From Legionella sheltonii (GTDB lineage Bacteria; Pseudomonadota; Gammaproteobacteria; Legionellales; Legionellaceae): a stretch of 64,000 nucleotides of DNA. The notes under the pieces were generated by a model. It had not been told where the DNA came from. It did no database searches and saw only the letters and a list, made by a program, of their open reading frames with translations. The translations under genes and the position numbers were made by a program. Position 1 is the first letter of the stretch. Each line of letters opens with the position of its first letter. Where the stretch lies: positions 1 to 64,000 of the forward strand of contig NZ_JAPHOQ010000016.1 in assembly GCF_026191355.1 (NCBI RefSeq), in the 5' to 3' direction. Shown in pieces: positions 1-6,935 of the stretch.

Positions 1-545
1 CCTTGCCGGTCCCAAATTGGTTTCAAAAGACTCATGATAAAATTTATAAAGGTGGATCTATTGGTCAAACAATTAAAAACGATGGATTTTCATTGACCAA
101 AGAAGATATCTATTTTGGTCTTACAAAATTGCCAGAATTTGCAAAAGAAAAAATGCAAACAGATCAAAAATCAGTTGCTGTTTATATATACCGATCGATT
201 GTAAAAAATCAGGAAAACTCTGAATCTGTAGATTACTGCACGATCACTGAGATTTATAGTCCTTTATATCTAACTCTTGGGGACCTACAGCTGTTATCTC
301 CAGAAGGAACTCAAAAACACCAAGTTATAACGGAATCAGCGCAGAAATATCTAGACGATTTAAGTTCTCTAGATCAACTGCTTATGCCAGAAAAGCATGG
401 AGTAAAAGCATTTAATGAAGGTAATTATGAAAAAGCGGCTGCTATTCTTATATCTACACCTCAAATATTATTTGGAAATTCAAATTCTACTGCTCAAGGA
501 ATTGAAAATAATCCATCACAAGATACAAGTTTTCAATTTCATTGA
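1..545 (+). CDS. C-terminal part of an unrecognised protein (cut by window edge)
   Basis: The reading frame is open from the first bases of the window to a TGA at 543-545, so the true start lies outside; the TTG at position 3 should not be taken as the start. About 180 residues are visible. They are mostly polar and soluble with no membrane segment or signal sequence. The tail is rich in Asn, Ser and Gln. I recognise no domain. The frame sits beside other lineage-restricted genes, so a secreted effector is possible, but nothing in the visible part proves it. Confidence 0.6.
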   Translation, partial: LPVPNWFQKTHDKIYKGGSIGQTIKNDGFSLTKEDIYFGLTKLPEFAKEKMQTDQKSVAVYIYRSIVKNQENSESVDYCTITEIYSPLYLTLGDLQLLSPEGTQKHQVITESAQKYLDDLSSLDQLLMPEKHGVKAFNEGNYEKAAAILISTPQILFGNSNSTAQGIENNPSQDTSFQFH

Positions 546-615
546 AAATTACCTATGAGTAAAAATAAGAATTAAGTGTCACAGGGGTAAGACTCTACAG
601 CCAGGAAAAAAAAGT

Positions 616-1431
616 TTAAGAATCTTTGCAAATTTGTTTTTCTATCTCTTTCACATGCTTGCTCCCATTGAGTATCGCTTTTCCTAACCAGAAAAAGCAT
701 ACTTCATGCGTCATTTTTTCTGCATTTTTTTCTAAAATCCAAGATTCAACTTCCTGCAAAATATCACTATTTATATTTTTTTTGTCCCATTGTAGAAAAA
801 AAGCAATGAGCCATTTCATCTCAATACTGCCTTGAGAAGGCAGTAGAATAGATGTTGTTTTAACCTCTTTTTCAAAAGGTATATTTAGGTCATGCAGTGC
901 TGACTCTATATCATCTGCAGTATAAAATTGCTCATTGTGGTTGCCTATATAATCCTTGAAACGTGATTGAATTTCATAAATTCCAAGGCGTCCTCTTAAG
1001 ACAATTAACCCTGACTCTCCAGCATCTGCTATTTTTTTAACGATATATGGTAAATCCAAAGACCAATAAAGGCATTGGGAGGCGATAACCCAATTGAAAT
1101 ACTCATTGCGGGGGTTTTTTAAAAAATAGCTTTCAGCAGTTCCAACAAAGGTGTTTGTTTGAACGGAAATGCTAAACTGGTTTTTGGAGTATTCTAATAA
1201 AGCATCTGCGCTTGGTTCTACTCCTGTTATGCTGACTTTCGCTGGCATTTTACTGGCATAAGCATCAATTATTCTTTTAATTAATTTGCCATCATGACAA
1301 CCTAAATCCAAAATATTGAGCTCAGATGAGGAGGGAGAAAAGCGAGTACTTATTAAGTCAATAAGTATCGATTTTTCACTTGCATTAGCAAAATAGGTTT
1401 TGAAAAACTCATTGTTATCATACATAGACAT
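616..1431 (-). CDS. Class I SAM-dependent methyltransferase
   Basis: Predicted 271-residue soluble methyltransferase. The SAM-binding motif I (ILDLGCHDGKL) lies near residues 39-50, followed by an acidic motif (GVEPSADAL) near 70 that would contact the ribose, and a motif IV-like stretch (WVIASQCLYWSLDLP) near 113-130. The C-terminal half is helical and Trp-rich and probably holds the acceptor. The layout resembles small-molecule N- or O-methyltransferases (histamine-methyltransferase-like), but the substrate cannot be read from the sequence. It is the last gene of a three-gene minus-strand cassette: the stop of the PhyH-like gene is only 11 bp upstream of its ATG, which suggests co-transcription and a shared substrate. 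Confidence 0.8.
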   Translation of the reverse strand: MSMYDNNEFFKTYFANASEKSILIDLISTRFSPSSSELNILDLGCHDGKLIKRIIDAYASKMPAKVSITGVEPSADALLEYSKNQFSISVQTNTFVGTAESYFLKNPRNEYFNWVIASQCLYWSLDLPYIVKKIADAGESGLIVLRGRLGIYEIQSRFKDYIGNHNEQFYTADDIESALHDLNIPFEKEVKTTSILLPSQGSIEMKWLIAFFLQWDKKNINSDILQEVESWILEKNAEKMTHEVCFFWLGKAILNGSKHVKEIEKQICKDS

Positions 1432-1442
1432 TTTTTTAATCC

Positions 1443-2384
1443 TTATCTGTTTAGGTCAATATAAACATGGTTTGGCGGCTGTAACCAATTGCTCTTTGGA
1501 TAATTCACTCCCAAGGTTTCAATGAATTGAAAAGATAGCGCTTTGCGCGAATAGCTTGAATTATTTATTGGGCTACAATGAACAAAATTGCCATGAAATA
1601 ATAATGCGTCCCCAGCTTTAACCTCCAAAGGCGTATAACAATAATTCTCGCTAACAAAATCAGGAATATGGACATCATTGAGTGCCTCAAATTGTCTGGT
1701 TTTAAGTTGGTGATTTACCCGTGAAACCCATTTCAAGGGCCAACGATTACTGCCCATAACCCCATACATGCACCCATTTTCTATAGATGCATCTTCTAAA
1801 GCTAACCATAAAACAACTACCGAAGTTGGTTCAGTATAGGCAAAAGCTGATTCTTGATGTGGCCTGACTTCACTGCCTAAACCATGAGGGTGCTTAGGAA
1901 TATAAACACTTAAATGACAAATTGGTTTTCTAAATCCTATACCTTTAAAAATCGATTTAAGCATGGAGTTTTTATAAACCGTGTTTTGCATCATTGAATA
2001 TTTTTCTATGAGATGCATACCATGCCCAATTCTATTAACGACTCTTACATCATCTATCACTTCATAAAATACATGTGCTTTGTGACTGGATGATTGAAAA
2101 TATGGTTTAGTGACATATTCTTTTGGTTCTGATTCTGGTTTCAACGGATTTTTAGAATAAAAGCAAACGATTTCATTATTCCAATTTTGCGCGATATCCA
2201 ATTCCGCATCTTTTTGGATTTTTTCAATTTCATTCAATAACTCAGGTAGTTCCACCTGATTAAGGTACTTTTTAAGAACAATAATGCCATTTTGGTGATA
2301 ACTGTTAATTGCGTGATTTAAATTGGATTGAAGATCAAAAAGAGTATATTCTTTTAATGCATTTGAATTGCTACTTGTTTTCAT
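1443..2384 (-). CDS. PhyH-family Fe(II)/2-oxoglutarate dioxygenase
   Basis: Predicted 313-residue non-haem iron oxygenase of the phytanoyl-CoA dioxygenase superfamily. The first iron-ligand motif is probably RPHQESAFAY near residue 177 (H-x-E, where H-x-D is more usual). The distal His is in LLFHGNFVHCSP near 265-272, and a downstream Arg in SRKALSFQF near 282 would bind the 2-oxoglutarate carboxylate. Length fits the family. Members hydroxylate varied small molecules or lipids; the substrate is unknown here. It lies between a PPC-domain gene (2 bp upstream) and a methyltransferase gene (11 bp downstream), so a hydroxylate-then-methylate tailoring sequence is a reasonable inference. Confidence 0.8.
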   Translation of the reverse strand: MKTSSNSNALKEYTLFDLQSNLNHAINSYHQNGIIVLKKYLNQVELPELLNEIEKIQKDAELDIAQNWNNEIVCFYSKNPLKPESEPKEYVTKPYFQSSSHKAHVFYEVIDDVRVVNRIGHGMHLIEKYSMMQNTVYKNSMLKSIFKGIGFRKPICHLSVYIPKHPHGLGSEVRPHQESAFAYTEPTSVVVLWLALEDASIENGCMYGVMGSNRWPLKWVSRVNHQLKTRQFEALNDVHIPDFVSENYCYTPLEVKAGDALLFHGNFVHCSPINNSSYSRKALSFQFIETLGVNYPKSNWLQPPNHVYIDLNR

Positions 2385-2386
2385 CG

Positions 2387-2827
2387 TTACCCCCTATTTG
2401 CAAGAGTAACAAATGGACGTATAACTTTTATGTCTAAATCAGGGTGTTTTTCCCGCTTTATGGTGTGATTCAACGGGATAATCGCAATCTCCGTGGATGC
2501 ACTAGCTTCCGCACCAATGAGATGACCGCCAAAAATTTGGAAATTATTATCAGCAATAGCTGCATGAATGTGTACAAACAAATCCTCATTAGCCAAGGTT
2601 AGATTGCCCGTCAAGGAAGCAATTTCATAGGTTCCCTGAAACAATCTCTTGGTATGTTGTTGCGTATTGCGATGATAATAACCCAAAGTGATATTGGATA
2701 TCGCACCAATAGCTGTAAAAATTGCGGATTTTAAATTAATAGAATGTGAATAATTGATGATGCTTTGAAATAAGTTTTCGCCTTCTTTTAAGCTTAATAT
2801 AAAAGGCGAGTTTTCGAATTGAGACAC
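2387..2827 (-). CDS. PPC/DUF296-domain protein
   Basis: A 146-residue protein that is essentially one PPC (DUF296) domain. It shows the typical order: an N-terminal beta strand with LKEGENLFQSI, a central AIGAISNITLGYY, then an HIHAAIADNNFQIFGGHL segment, which is the conserved core with the GGHL turn, and a final strand EIAII. The start is a GTG at 2827 preceded by AGGAG nine bases upstream. PPC domains occur in plant AT-hook proteins and as stand-alone trimeric prokaryotic proteins of poorly known role. First gene of the cassette with the dioxygenase and methyltransferase; whether it regulates or assists them is unknown. Confidence 0.82.
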   Translation of the reverse strand: MSQFENSPFILSLKEGENLFQSIINYSHSINLKSAIFTAIGAISNITLGYYHRNTQQHTKRLFQGTYEIASLTGNLTLANEDLFVHIHAAIADNNFQIFGGHLIGAEASASTEIAIIPLNHTIKREKHPDLDIKVIRPFVTLANRG

Positions 2828-3151
2828 GATGATGCTCCTATTGAGTTAACAATAAAGAGCCATCACCAAAAATCTAAGTGACGTGTTCGATCAGGACGGC
2901 TTAAAGAGTACCGAACACTAATGATTTTCTTAAGCCAGATTTAATCAACTCTAATTTCTTATGTCAAGAGCTAATTAAGCTTAAAGCAAGGCCTTTGCAT
3001 GAAATACTTTCTTGATATTCTCAAAAAGTTGTGAGATGCCAGAAATCCTGCTCACTAACTTCAAGTTACTATTTGTTCAAAATTGGGTTTCTTGTGCTCT
3101 ACTTCGCACCTTGTTGGTATAACTGATTGATTTACAAGGATTGTCCTTATT

Positions 3152-3191
3152 GAGACATAGGTAACAAAATATTCCGGAGACATAGGTAACA
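3152..3191. repeat. 15-bp direct repeat, 25 bp apart
   Basis: GAGACATAGGTAACA occurs at 3152-3166 and again at 3177-3191. Similar sequences occur at the ends of some IS3/IS481-like elements, so this could be an insertion-sequence end or remnant, but no transposase frame remains next to it. Function is not known. Confidence 0.6.
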
Positions 3192-3302
3192 TTTTTTTCT
3201 TTTAATGAAGCTCACAGCAAGAGCTGGCGTGCAAAAATTTTTGCCTTGGACGCATAACTTAATCATACTTGCGCAATGTAAAAGTAGAGAGGAGATTAGA
3301 CG

Positions 3303-3392
3303 ATGAAAACGAAAAAAAACTATAATAACAATTGGCTACCCCTAAATGGGTTTGGGGCACTGCGCCTCATGGCATCTGAACTTAATAGTTAA
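3303..3392 (+). CDS. Candidate 29-residue small ORF
   Basis: ATG at 3303, TAA at 3390-3392, with a strong Shine-Dalgarno sequence (GAGAGGAGA) about seven bases upstream. The peptide begins MKTKKNYNNNWLP and is basic at the N terminus. I know of no family for it. The strong ribosome binding site is the only argument for translation; it may equally be the leader or the remnant 5' end of a lost gene. Confidence 0.25.
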   Translation: MKTKKNYNNNWLPLNGFGALRLMASELNS

Positions 3393-3823
3393 TCGCTAAT
3401 TGACAATAGGATTTGAAGGTTAGAGGCTTATTTTAATACGATATTTAAGATCCTCAGTTGGGAGCTCTGTAGTGTAAGCGAAACTTTCTTACAATGTAAT
3501 GTTCTTTTATAGTTCACAGTATGGAAGTGAGTCAGATTGTATAATCTTTGCATCTTATTTGAGCATTATACTCTAATTGGAGAAGCTTATTTCTGGGAGA
3601 TAGCTTTGAAATGTGAAGGCAATTGTCTAGTTGAGGTACTTAATTCCGATCTTACCAATGGAGCATTTGAAGTTCCTCAAGGGGGGGCGTCGATTGGTAA
3701 TTGGGGCTTTTAAGGACGATGGCCAAGCTTCTTTTAATTGGTTAATGTTATATTACTTGGGTCAAGCGCAGCTTAATCCCGGATCGGTGTTTGGTAGTTC
3801 ATCAGATTGTAGGAGACATTCAA

Positions 3824-4615
3824 ATGAAAATAGTTAAAGCAGCACAATATACCGAAATAGAATTACTCAACCTTTTTAAAGAAATCCATGATGATGCTCT
3901 CAGTATGAATAAAGAAAATTTTATAAGAAAATATGAATCTTTTGAAATTCCTGAGCAATTAATCTCATTTCAATTTGAAAGTAAAAATCGAGAAACAATA
4001 CTCCATATACTGATGAACGAAATAGCCTTGGCTTTAGTTCATTCTAAGGAGATTATGAACTTAGTATATTTTTTCAAATTCTTAATCAATAATGGGGCAG
4101 ATATAAACAGAATGTCTGATACCAATGATGTCCCATTATCCTATCTCTTTAAGTATAAGGATATGTTTCAACTCTGGAACTTAAAGTACATAGAAGATTT
4201 TTTTAAAATAATTAACCAATCAGGGCTCACAATAAATAATCGTACTTTTGAGCGACTAGTAGGAAATGTCTTCAGAGCGGATAGTGCATCTGAGAACCAG
4301 AGAACCCGTGTACTTGACGTTCTCATTTCTTTTGGTGCTGAATTAACAGTGTTTCATGAGGCTGCAAGCAGTTACGATAATTTTTATAAGCAATATAAAA
4401 TAAAATATAAGCAGTACAAATTATCCCAGGAGCAAGAAAAATTAACGGAGCAACTTGCTGAACATAAAGTGAGAATTCAGCGTTTAGAACAGCAAAATAG
4501 TCTTCTCTTAGATAACATAGCAAAACTGACTAAGAAAGTAGAATCTTTATTAAATAATTCAGAAAAAACTGAAATAGAAAATTCAACAAATGAATTCACT
4601 TTTTTTGGAAGTTAG
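3824..4615 (+). CDS. Ankyrin-like protein with C-terminal coiled coil; effector candidate
   Basis: A 263-residue protein. I start it at the ATG at 3824, which has AGGAGA eight bases upstream, and not at an earlier in-frame start. Residues about 50-190 hold degenerate ankyrin-type repeats: a helix with TILHILMNE, then FLINNGADINRMSDTNDVPL (a classic loop and turn), and later LDVLISFGAELTVF. Residues about 200-245 are a strongly predicted coiled coil (EQEKLTEQLAEHKVRIQRLEQQ). The tail is Glu/Asn/Phe-rich. Ankyrin plus coiled coil is a common layout of Legionella Dot/Icm effectors. It stands alone, next to tRNA genes and a gene-poor stretch, which fits acquired DNA. Target unknown. Confidence 0.65.
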   Translation: MKIVKAAQYTEIELLNLFKEIHDDALSMNKENFIRKYESFEIPEQLISFQFESKNRETILHILMNEIALALVHSKEIMNLVYFFKFLINNGADINRMSDTNDVPLSYLFKYKDMFQLWNLKYIEDFFKIINQSGLTINNRTFERLVGNVFRADSASENQRTRVLDVLISFGAELTVFHEAASSYDNFYKQYKIKYKQYKLSQEQEKLTEQLAEHKVRIQRLEQQNSLLLDNIAKLTKKVESLLNNSEKTEIENSTNEFTFFGS

Positions 4616-5039
4616 GAAATAAAACTCTAATTATATTGCACCACATAAAATCATATAATAAGTCACAGATTTCCATTAATTCTAAATAATCTGACTCATC
4701 CAATACTCTCTTTGGGCGACATAAGACATCTTGTTGCCAAAAGAGCTAGAGCTACCAGCAGCTTACGAGATAGTTCAATGCCTGCCCCCTGAGGTATCTT
4801 AGTACTAAATTATAATGATCCCAAGAGTCCGGGGAGGGATAGATTCGTCGCTTACTTCGTTCGCTCCTCACCGTTTCTCGGCGCGCTGAAGCGCGTCCAA
4901 AATGCTGTGCCGCACTTTGTGCTCTTCGCTTCGCATTTTGTCGAACCTCTTTCGGTTCGAACACTTCCGGGCCAAAGACATTGAATGTCTTGGCAACTAT
5001 TTCGGAGTGATTTTTGCTTTTTTGATTTTTAACTGGAAA
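4616..5039. other. Non-coding stretch between the ankyrin-like gene and the tRNA genes
   Basis: No credible gene. An apparent minus-strand 70-codon frame covers 4752-4964 but is Arg/Ser-rich low-complexity translation of hairpin DNA. The right part (4881-4994) is a run of short palindromes, listed separately. This is the 3' flank of the minus-strand tRNA pair, the usual side for integration of mobile DNA; I could not find a matching att duplication. Confidence 0.5.
4881..4994. repeat. Cluster of four short palindromes downstream of tRNA genes
   Basis: Four hairpins follow each other: CGCGCT/AGCGCG around 4882-4895; AAAATGC/GCATTTT at 4899-4939, enclosing GCAC/GTGC; TCGAACC/GGTTCGA at 4941-4960; and GCCAA(A)GACATT/AATGTCTTGGC at 4971-4994. 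The density is far above the background. They could fold as a structured RNA read from the tRNA transcript, act as a processing or termination region, or be a scar of a mobile element. Confidence 0.5.
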
Positions 5040-5116
5040 TGGCGCGCCCGGAAGGATTCGAACCTCCGACCCCCTGGTTCGTAGCCAGATACTCTATCCA
5101 ACTGAGCTACGGGCGC
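5040..5116 (-). tRNA. tRNA-Arg (anticodon ACG)
   Basis: A 77-nt cloverleaf on the minus strand. The acceptor stem is GCGCCCG (5' end at 5116) paired with CGGGCGC, the discriminator is G, and CCA is encoded at 5040-5042. The anticodon stem TCTGG/CCAGG closes the loop CTACGAA, giving anticodon ACG. The T arm GGAGG-TTCGAAT-CCTTC is intact. The ACG anticodon normally becomes ICG and reads CGU, CGC and CGA. It lies 6 bp downstream of tRNA-Ser and is probably processed from the same transcript. Confidence 0.95.
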
Positions 5117-5122
5117 GTTGAC

Positions 5123-5212
5123 TGGCGGAGAGAGAGGGATTCGAACCCTCGATGGGATTTCTCCCATACTCCCTTAGCAGGGGAGCGCCTTCGACCACTC
5201 GGCCATCTCTCC
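5123..5212 (-). tRNA. tRNA-Ser (anticodon GCT)
   Basis: A 90-nt class II tRNA on the minus strand with a long variable arm. The acceptor stem starts GGAGAGA at 5212, the anticodon loop CTGCTAA is closed by CTCCC/GGGAG (anticodon GCT, reading AGU and AGC), the T loop is TTCGAAT, and CCA is encoded at 5123-5125. It is the first gene of the tRNA-Ser/tRNA-Arg pair and has a near-consensus promoter just upstream. Confidence 0.95.
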
Positions 5213-5615
5213 AATCAATGGCTGGGGAGTATATCAGGTATTTTGATGCCGTCAATATGCATTATTTATAAATTGCAGCGGAAAGTTGATAGACTCAGTT
5301 TTAGGTTGCCCAGGATGAGCTATGATTAATCATTTTGCGCTTAATTTCTTTGGCGAACAAATGGTACATACTTATTCGAAAGTTAATTTAATAATTTTAT
5401 ATTTTAATGACTTATAAAAATTCCAAATTCTCATGTTTACTGCTAATCTTTATCATTCATAAATCGGAACCAATGTCAGTATAGAGTAATGGCGTTAAGT
5501 TAAAAGATTTTCGTTCTTTTTGTTATCTCCATGAGGACATGCAACTTGTTGAAAAGTGGCACTTTAAATAGAACTCGTTGCAGTGATGTGACCGCAATTA
5601 AAATAAGGAGGATCG
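5213..5615. other. Intergenic region between tRNA operon and fad operon
   Basis: It holds the tRNA promoter at its left end and should hold the fadI-fadJ promoter at its right end. The 3' end carries the strong AAGGAGG ribosome binding site of fadI. The middle is very AT-rich with no ORF or hairpin that I consider meaningful. Confidence 0.5.
5228..5255 (-). promoter_or_regulatory. Sigma-70 promoter of the tRNA-Ser/tRNA-Arg operon
   Basis: On the minus strand a -35 box TTGACG (5250-5255) and a -10 box TATACT (5228-5233) are separated by 16 bp. The -10 ends 15 bp before the mature tRNA-Ser 5' end, so transcription would start within a few bases of the tRNA. This is one of the best promoter matches in the window and fits a highly expressed stable-RNA unit. 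Confidence 0.75.
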
Positions 5616-6935
5616 ATGAAACAGAAGTCGAATTTACACGGTCGAGAAGTGTATGTAGTTGATGGAAATCGAACACCGTTTCTCAAAGCCAAGGGAATAG
5701 GTCCTTTTTCTGGATCTGATTTAGCGGTAGCTGCAGGGATGACTTTATTAAACCGCCAGCCTTTTGCTCCAACTGAGTTGGATGAAGTGATTATTGGCTG
5801 TGCCATGCCTAGTCCAGATGAGGCGAATATCGCTCGAGTTGTCTCTTTGCGTTTGGGATGTGGTAACAACGTACCTGCTTTTACAGTGATGAGAAATTGC
5901 GCGTCTGGAATGCAGGCACTCGATAATGCAGCGATCCAAATTGCGAGTGGACGCAGTGACTTAGTGCTTGCAGGTGGTACGGATGCGATGAGTCATGCTC
6001 CTTTATTATTCAACCAAAAAATGGCATCTTGGTTAGCCAATTGGTATGCTGCCAAGAGTATGGGACAAAAATTAGGCCTTATCACCCAATTTAGACCCGC
6101 TTATCTTGCTCCTGTTATTGCTTTACTGCGTGGTCTTACTGATCCCATTGTTGGCATGAACATGGGACAAACAGCTGAAAAAGTCGCCTTCCGTTTTAAT
6201 CTTACTCGCGAACAAATGGATGAGTTCGCCAATCAAAGTCATTTAAGACTGGCAAAAGCCTATAACGAAAATAGAATGACAGAGGTATCACCACTTATTG
6301 ATTATAAAGGAAAAATTTATCCACAAGATGATGGCTTAAGAGCCGACTCAACCGTTGAAAAATTAGCTAAATTAAAGCCTTTTTTTGATAAAAAATATGG
6401 TATGGTGACAGCAGGTAATAGTTCGCAAATAACGGACGGAGCGTGCTTATTGCTATTAGCGAGTGCTGAGGCAGTTAAAAAACATGGATTAAAAGTAATG
6501 GGTAGGATTGTCGATTCACAATGGTCTGCACTTGATCCTTCTCAAATGGGGCTTGGTCCTGTTCATGCTGTGACACCAATCTTACAAAGACAAAAATTAA
6601 AAATGGAAGATATAGACAGTTGGGAAATCAATGAAGCGTTTGCTGCACAAGTTCTAGGTTGTGTTGCGGCTTGGAATGACGATGAGTATTGCCGCACTCA
6701 ATTAGGATTAGAAAAAGCCCTAGGAGGTCCCTCTTTAGAAAAACTTAATCGTGATGGAGGAGCAATTGCAGCTGGGCATCCAATTGGTGCAAGCGGTGCA
6801 CGTATTGTCTTGCACGTTTTAAAAGCATTGGAACAAAGAAATGAGTCGCGAGGTATGGCTTCTATCTGTATCGGTGGAGGACAGGGCGGGGCAATGTATC
6901 TTGAACGAGTGACTGAGGTGAAAGGACATGAATAA
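5616..6935 (+). CDS. fadI: Acetyl-CoA C-acyltransferase (3-ketoacyl-CoA thiolase)
   Basis: A 439-residue thiolase that cleaves 3-ketoacyl-CoA with CoA in the last step of fatty acid beta-oxidation. The nucleophilic Cys is about residue 95 in NCASGMQALD. The C-terminal catalytic elements are GGAIAAGHPIGASGAR near 385 and the second Cys in CIGGGQGG near 423. Length matches FadI (about 436) better than FadA (about 387). The ATG has AAGGAGG six bases upstream. Its end overlaps the next gene by 8 bp, so the two subunits are translationally coupled and should form the trifunctional beta-oxidation complex. Confidence 0.9.
   Translation: MKQKSNLHGREVYVVDGNRTPFLKAKGIGPFSGSDLAVAAGMTLLNRQPFAPTELDEVIIGCAMPSPDEANIARVVSLRLGCGNNVPAFTVMRNCASGMQALDNAAIQIASGRSDLVLAGGTDAMSHAPLLFNQKMASWLANWYAAKSMGQKLGLITQFRPAYLAPVIALLRGLTDPIVGMNMGQTAEKVAFRFNLTREQMDEFANQSHLRLAKAYNENRMTEVSPLIDYKGKIYPQDDGLRADSTVEKLAKLKPFFDKKYGMVTAGNSSQITDGACLLLLASAEAVKKHGLKVMGRIVDSQWSALDPSQMGLGPVHAVTPILQRQKLKMEDIDSWEINEAFAAQVLGCVAAWNDDEYCRTQLGLEKALGGPSLEKLNRDGGAIAAGHPIGASGARIVLHVLKALEQRNESRGMASICIGGGQGGAMYLERVTEVKGHE

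Larger units (their letters stand above)
2828..3823. other. Gene-poor 1-kb stretch between divergent transcription units
   Basis: No convincing long gene. It should contain the promoter of the minus-strand PPC/PhyH/methyltransferase cassette at its left end and that of the ankyrin-like gene at its right end. In between are a 15-base direct repeat (3152-3191), a 29-codon ORF with a good ribosome binding site (3303-3392), and short fragments of open frame around 3536-3710 that look like decayed coding sequence. The composition and broken frames suggest an eroded mobile or accessory segment. Confidence 0.5.

Noticed and set aside
3631..3837. A 68-codon plus-strand frame upstream of the ankyrin-like gene
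   Set aside because: The frame overlaps the start of the real gene, lacks a ribosome binding site, and another frame here (ending WGF) looks equally coding; most likely decayed sequence.
4752..4964. A 70-codon minus-strand frame beside the tRNA genes
   Set aside because: It is a Arg/Ser-rich translation of hairpin DNA, has no ribosome binding site and ends in the tRNA flank.
4964..4972. Possible att site matching the tRNA-Arg 3' end
   Set aside because: The match is only nine bases and in inverted orientation, so it cannot be a direct att duplication.
5039..5329. Plus-strand frame across the tRNA genes
   Set aside because: It only translates the complement of two tRNA genes, a frequent false call.
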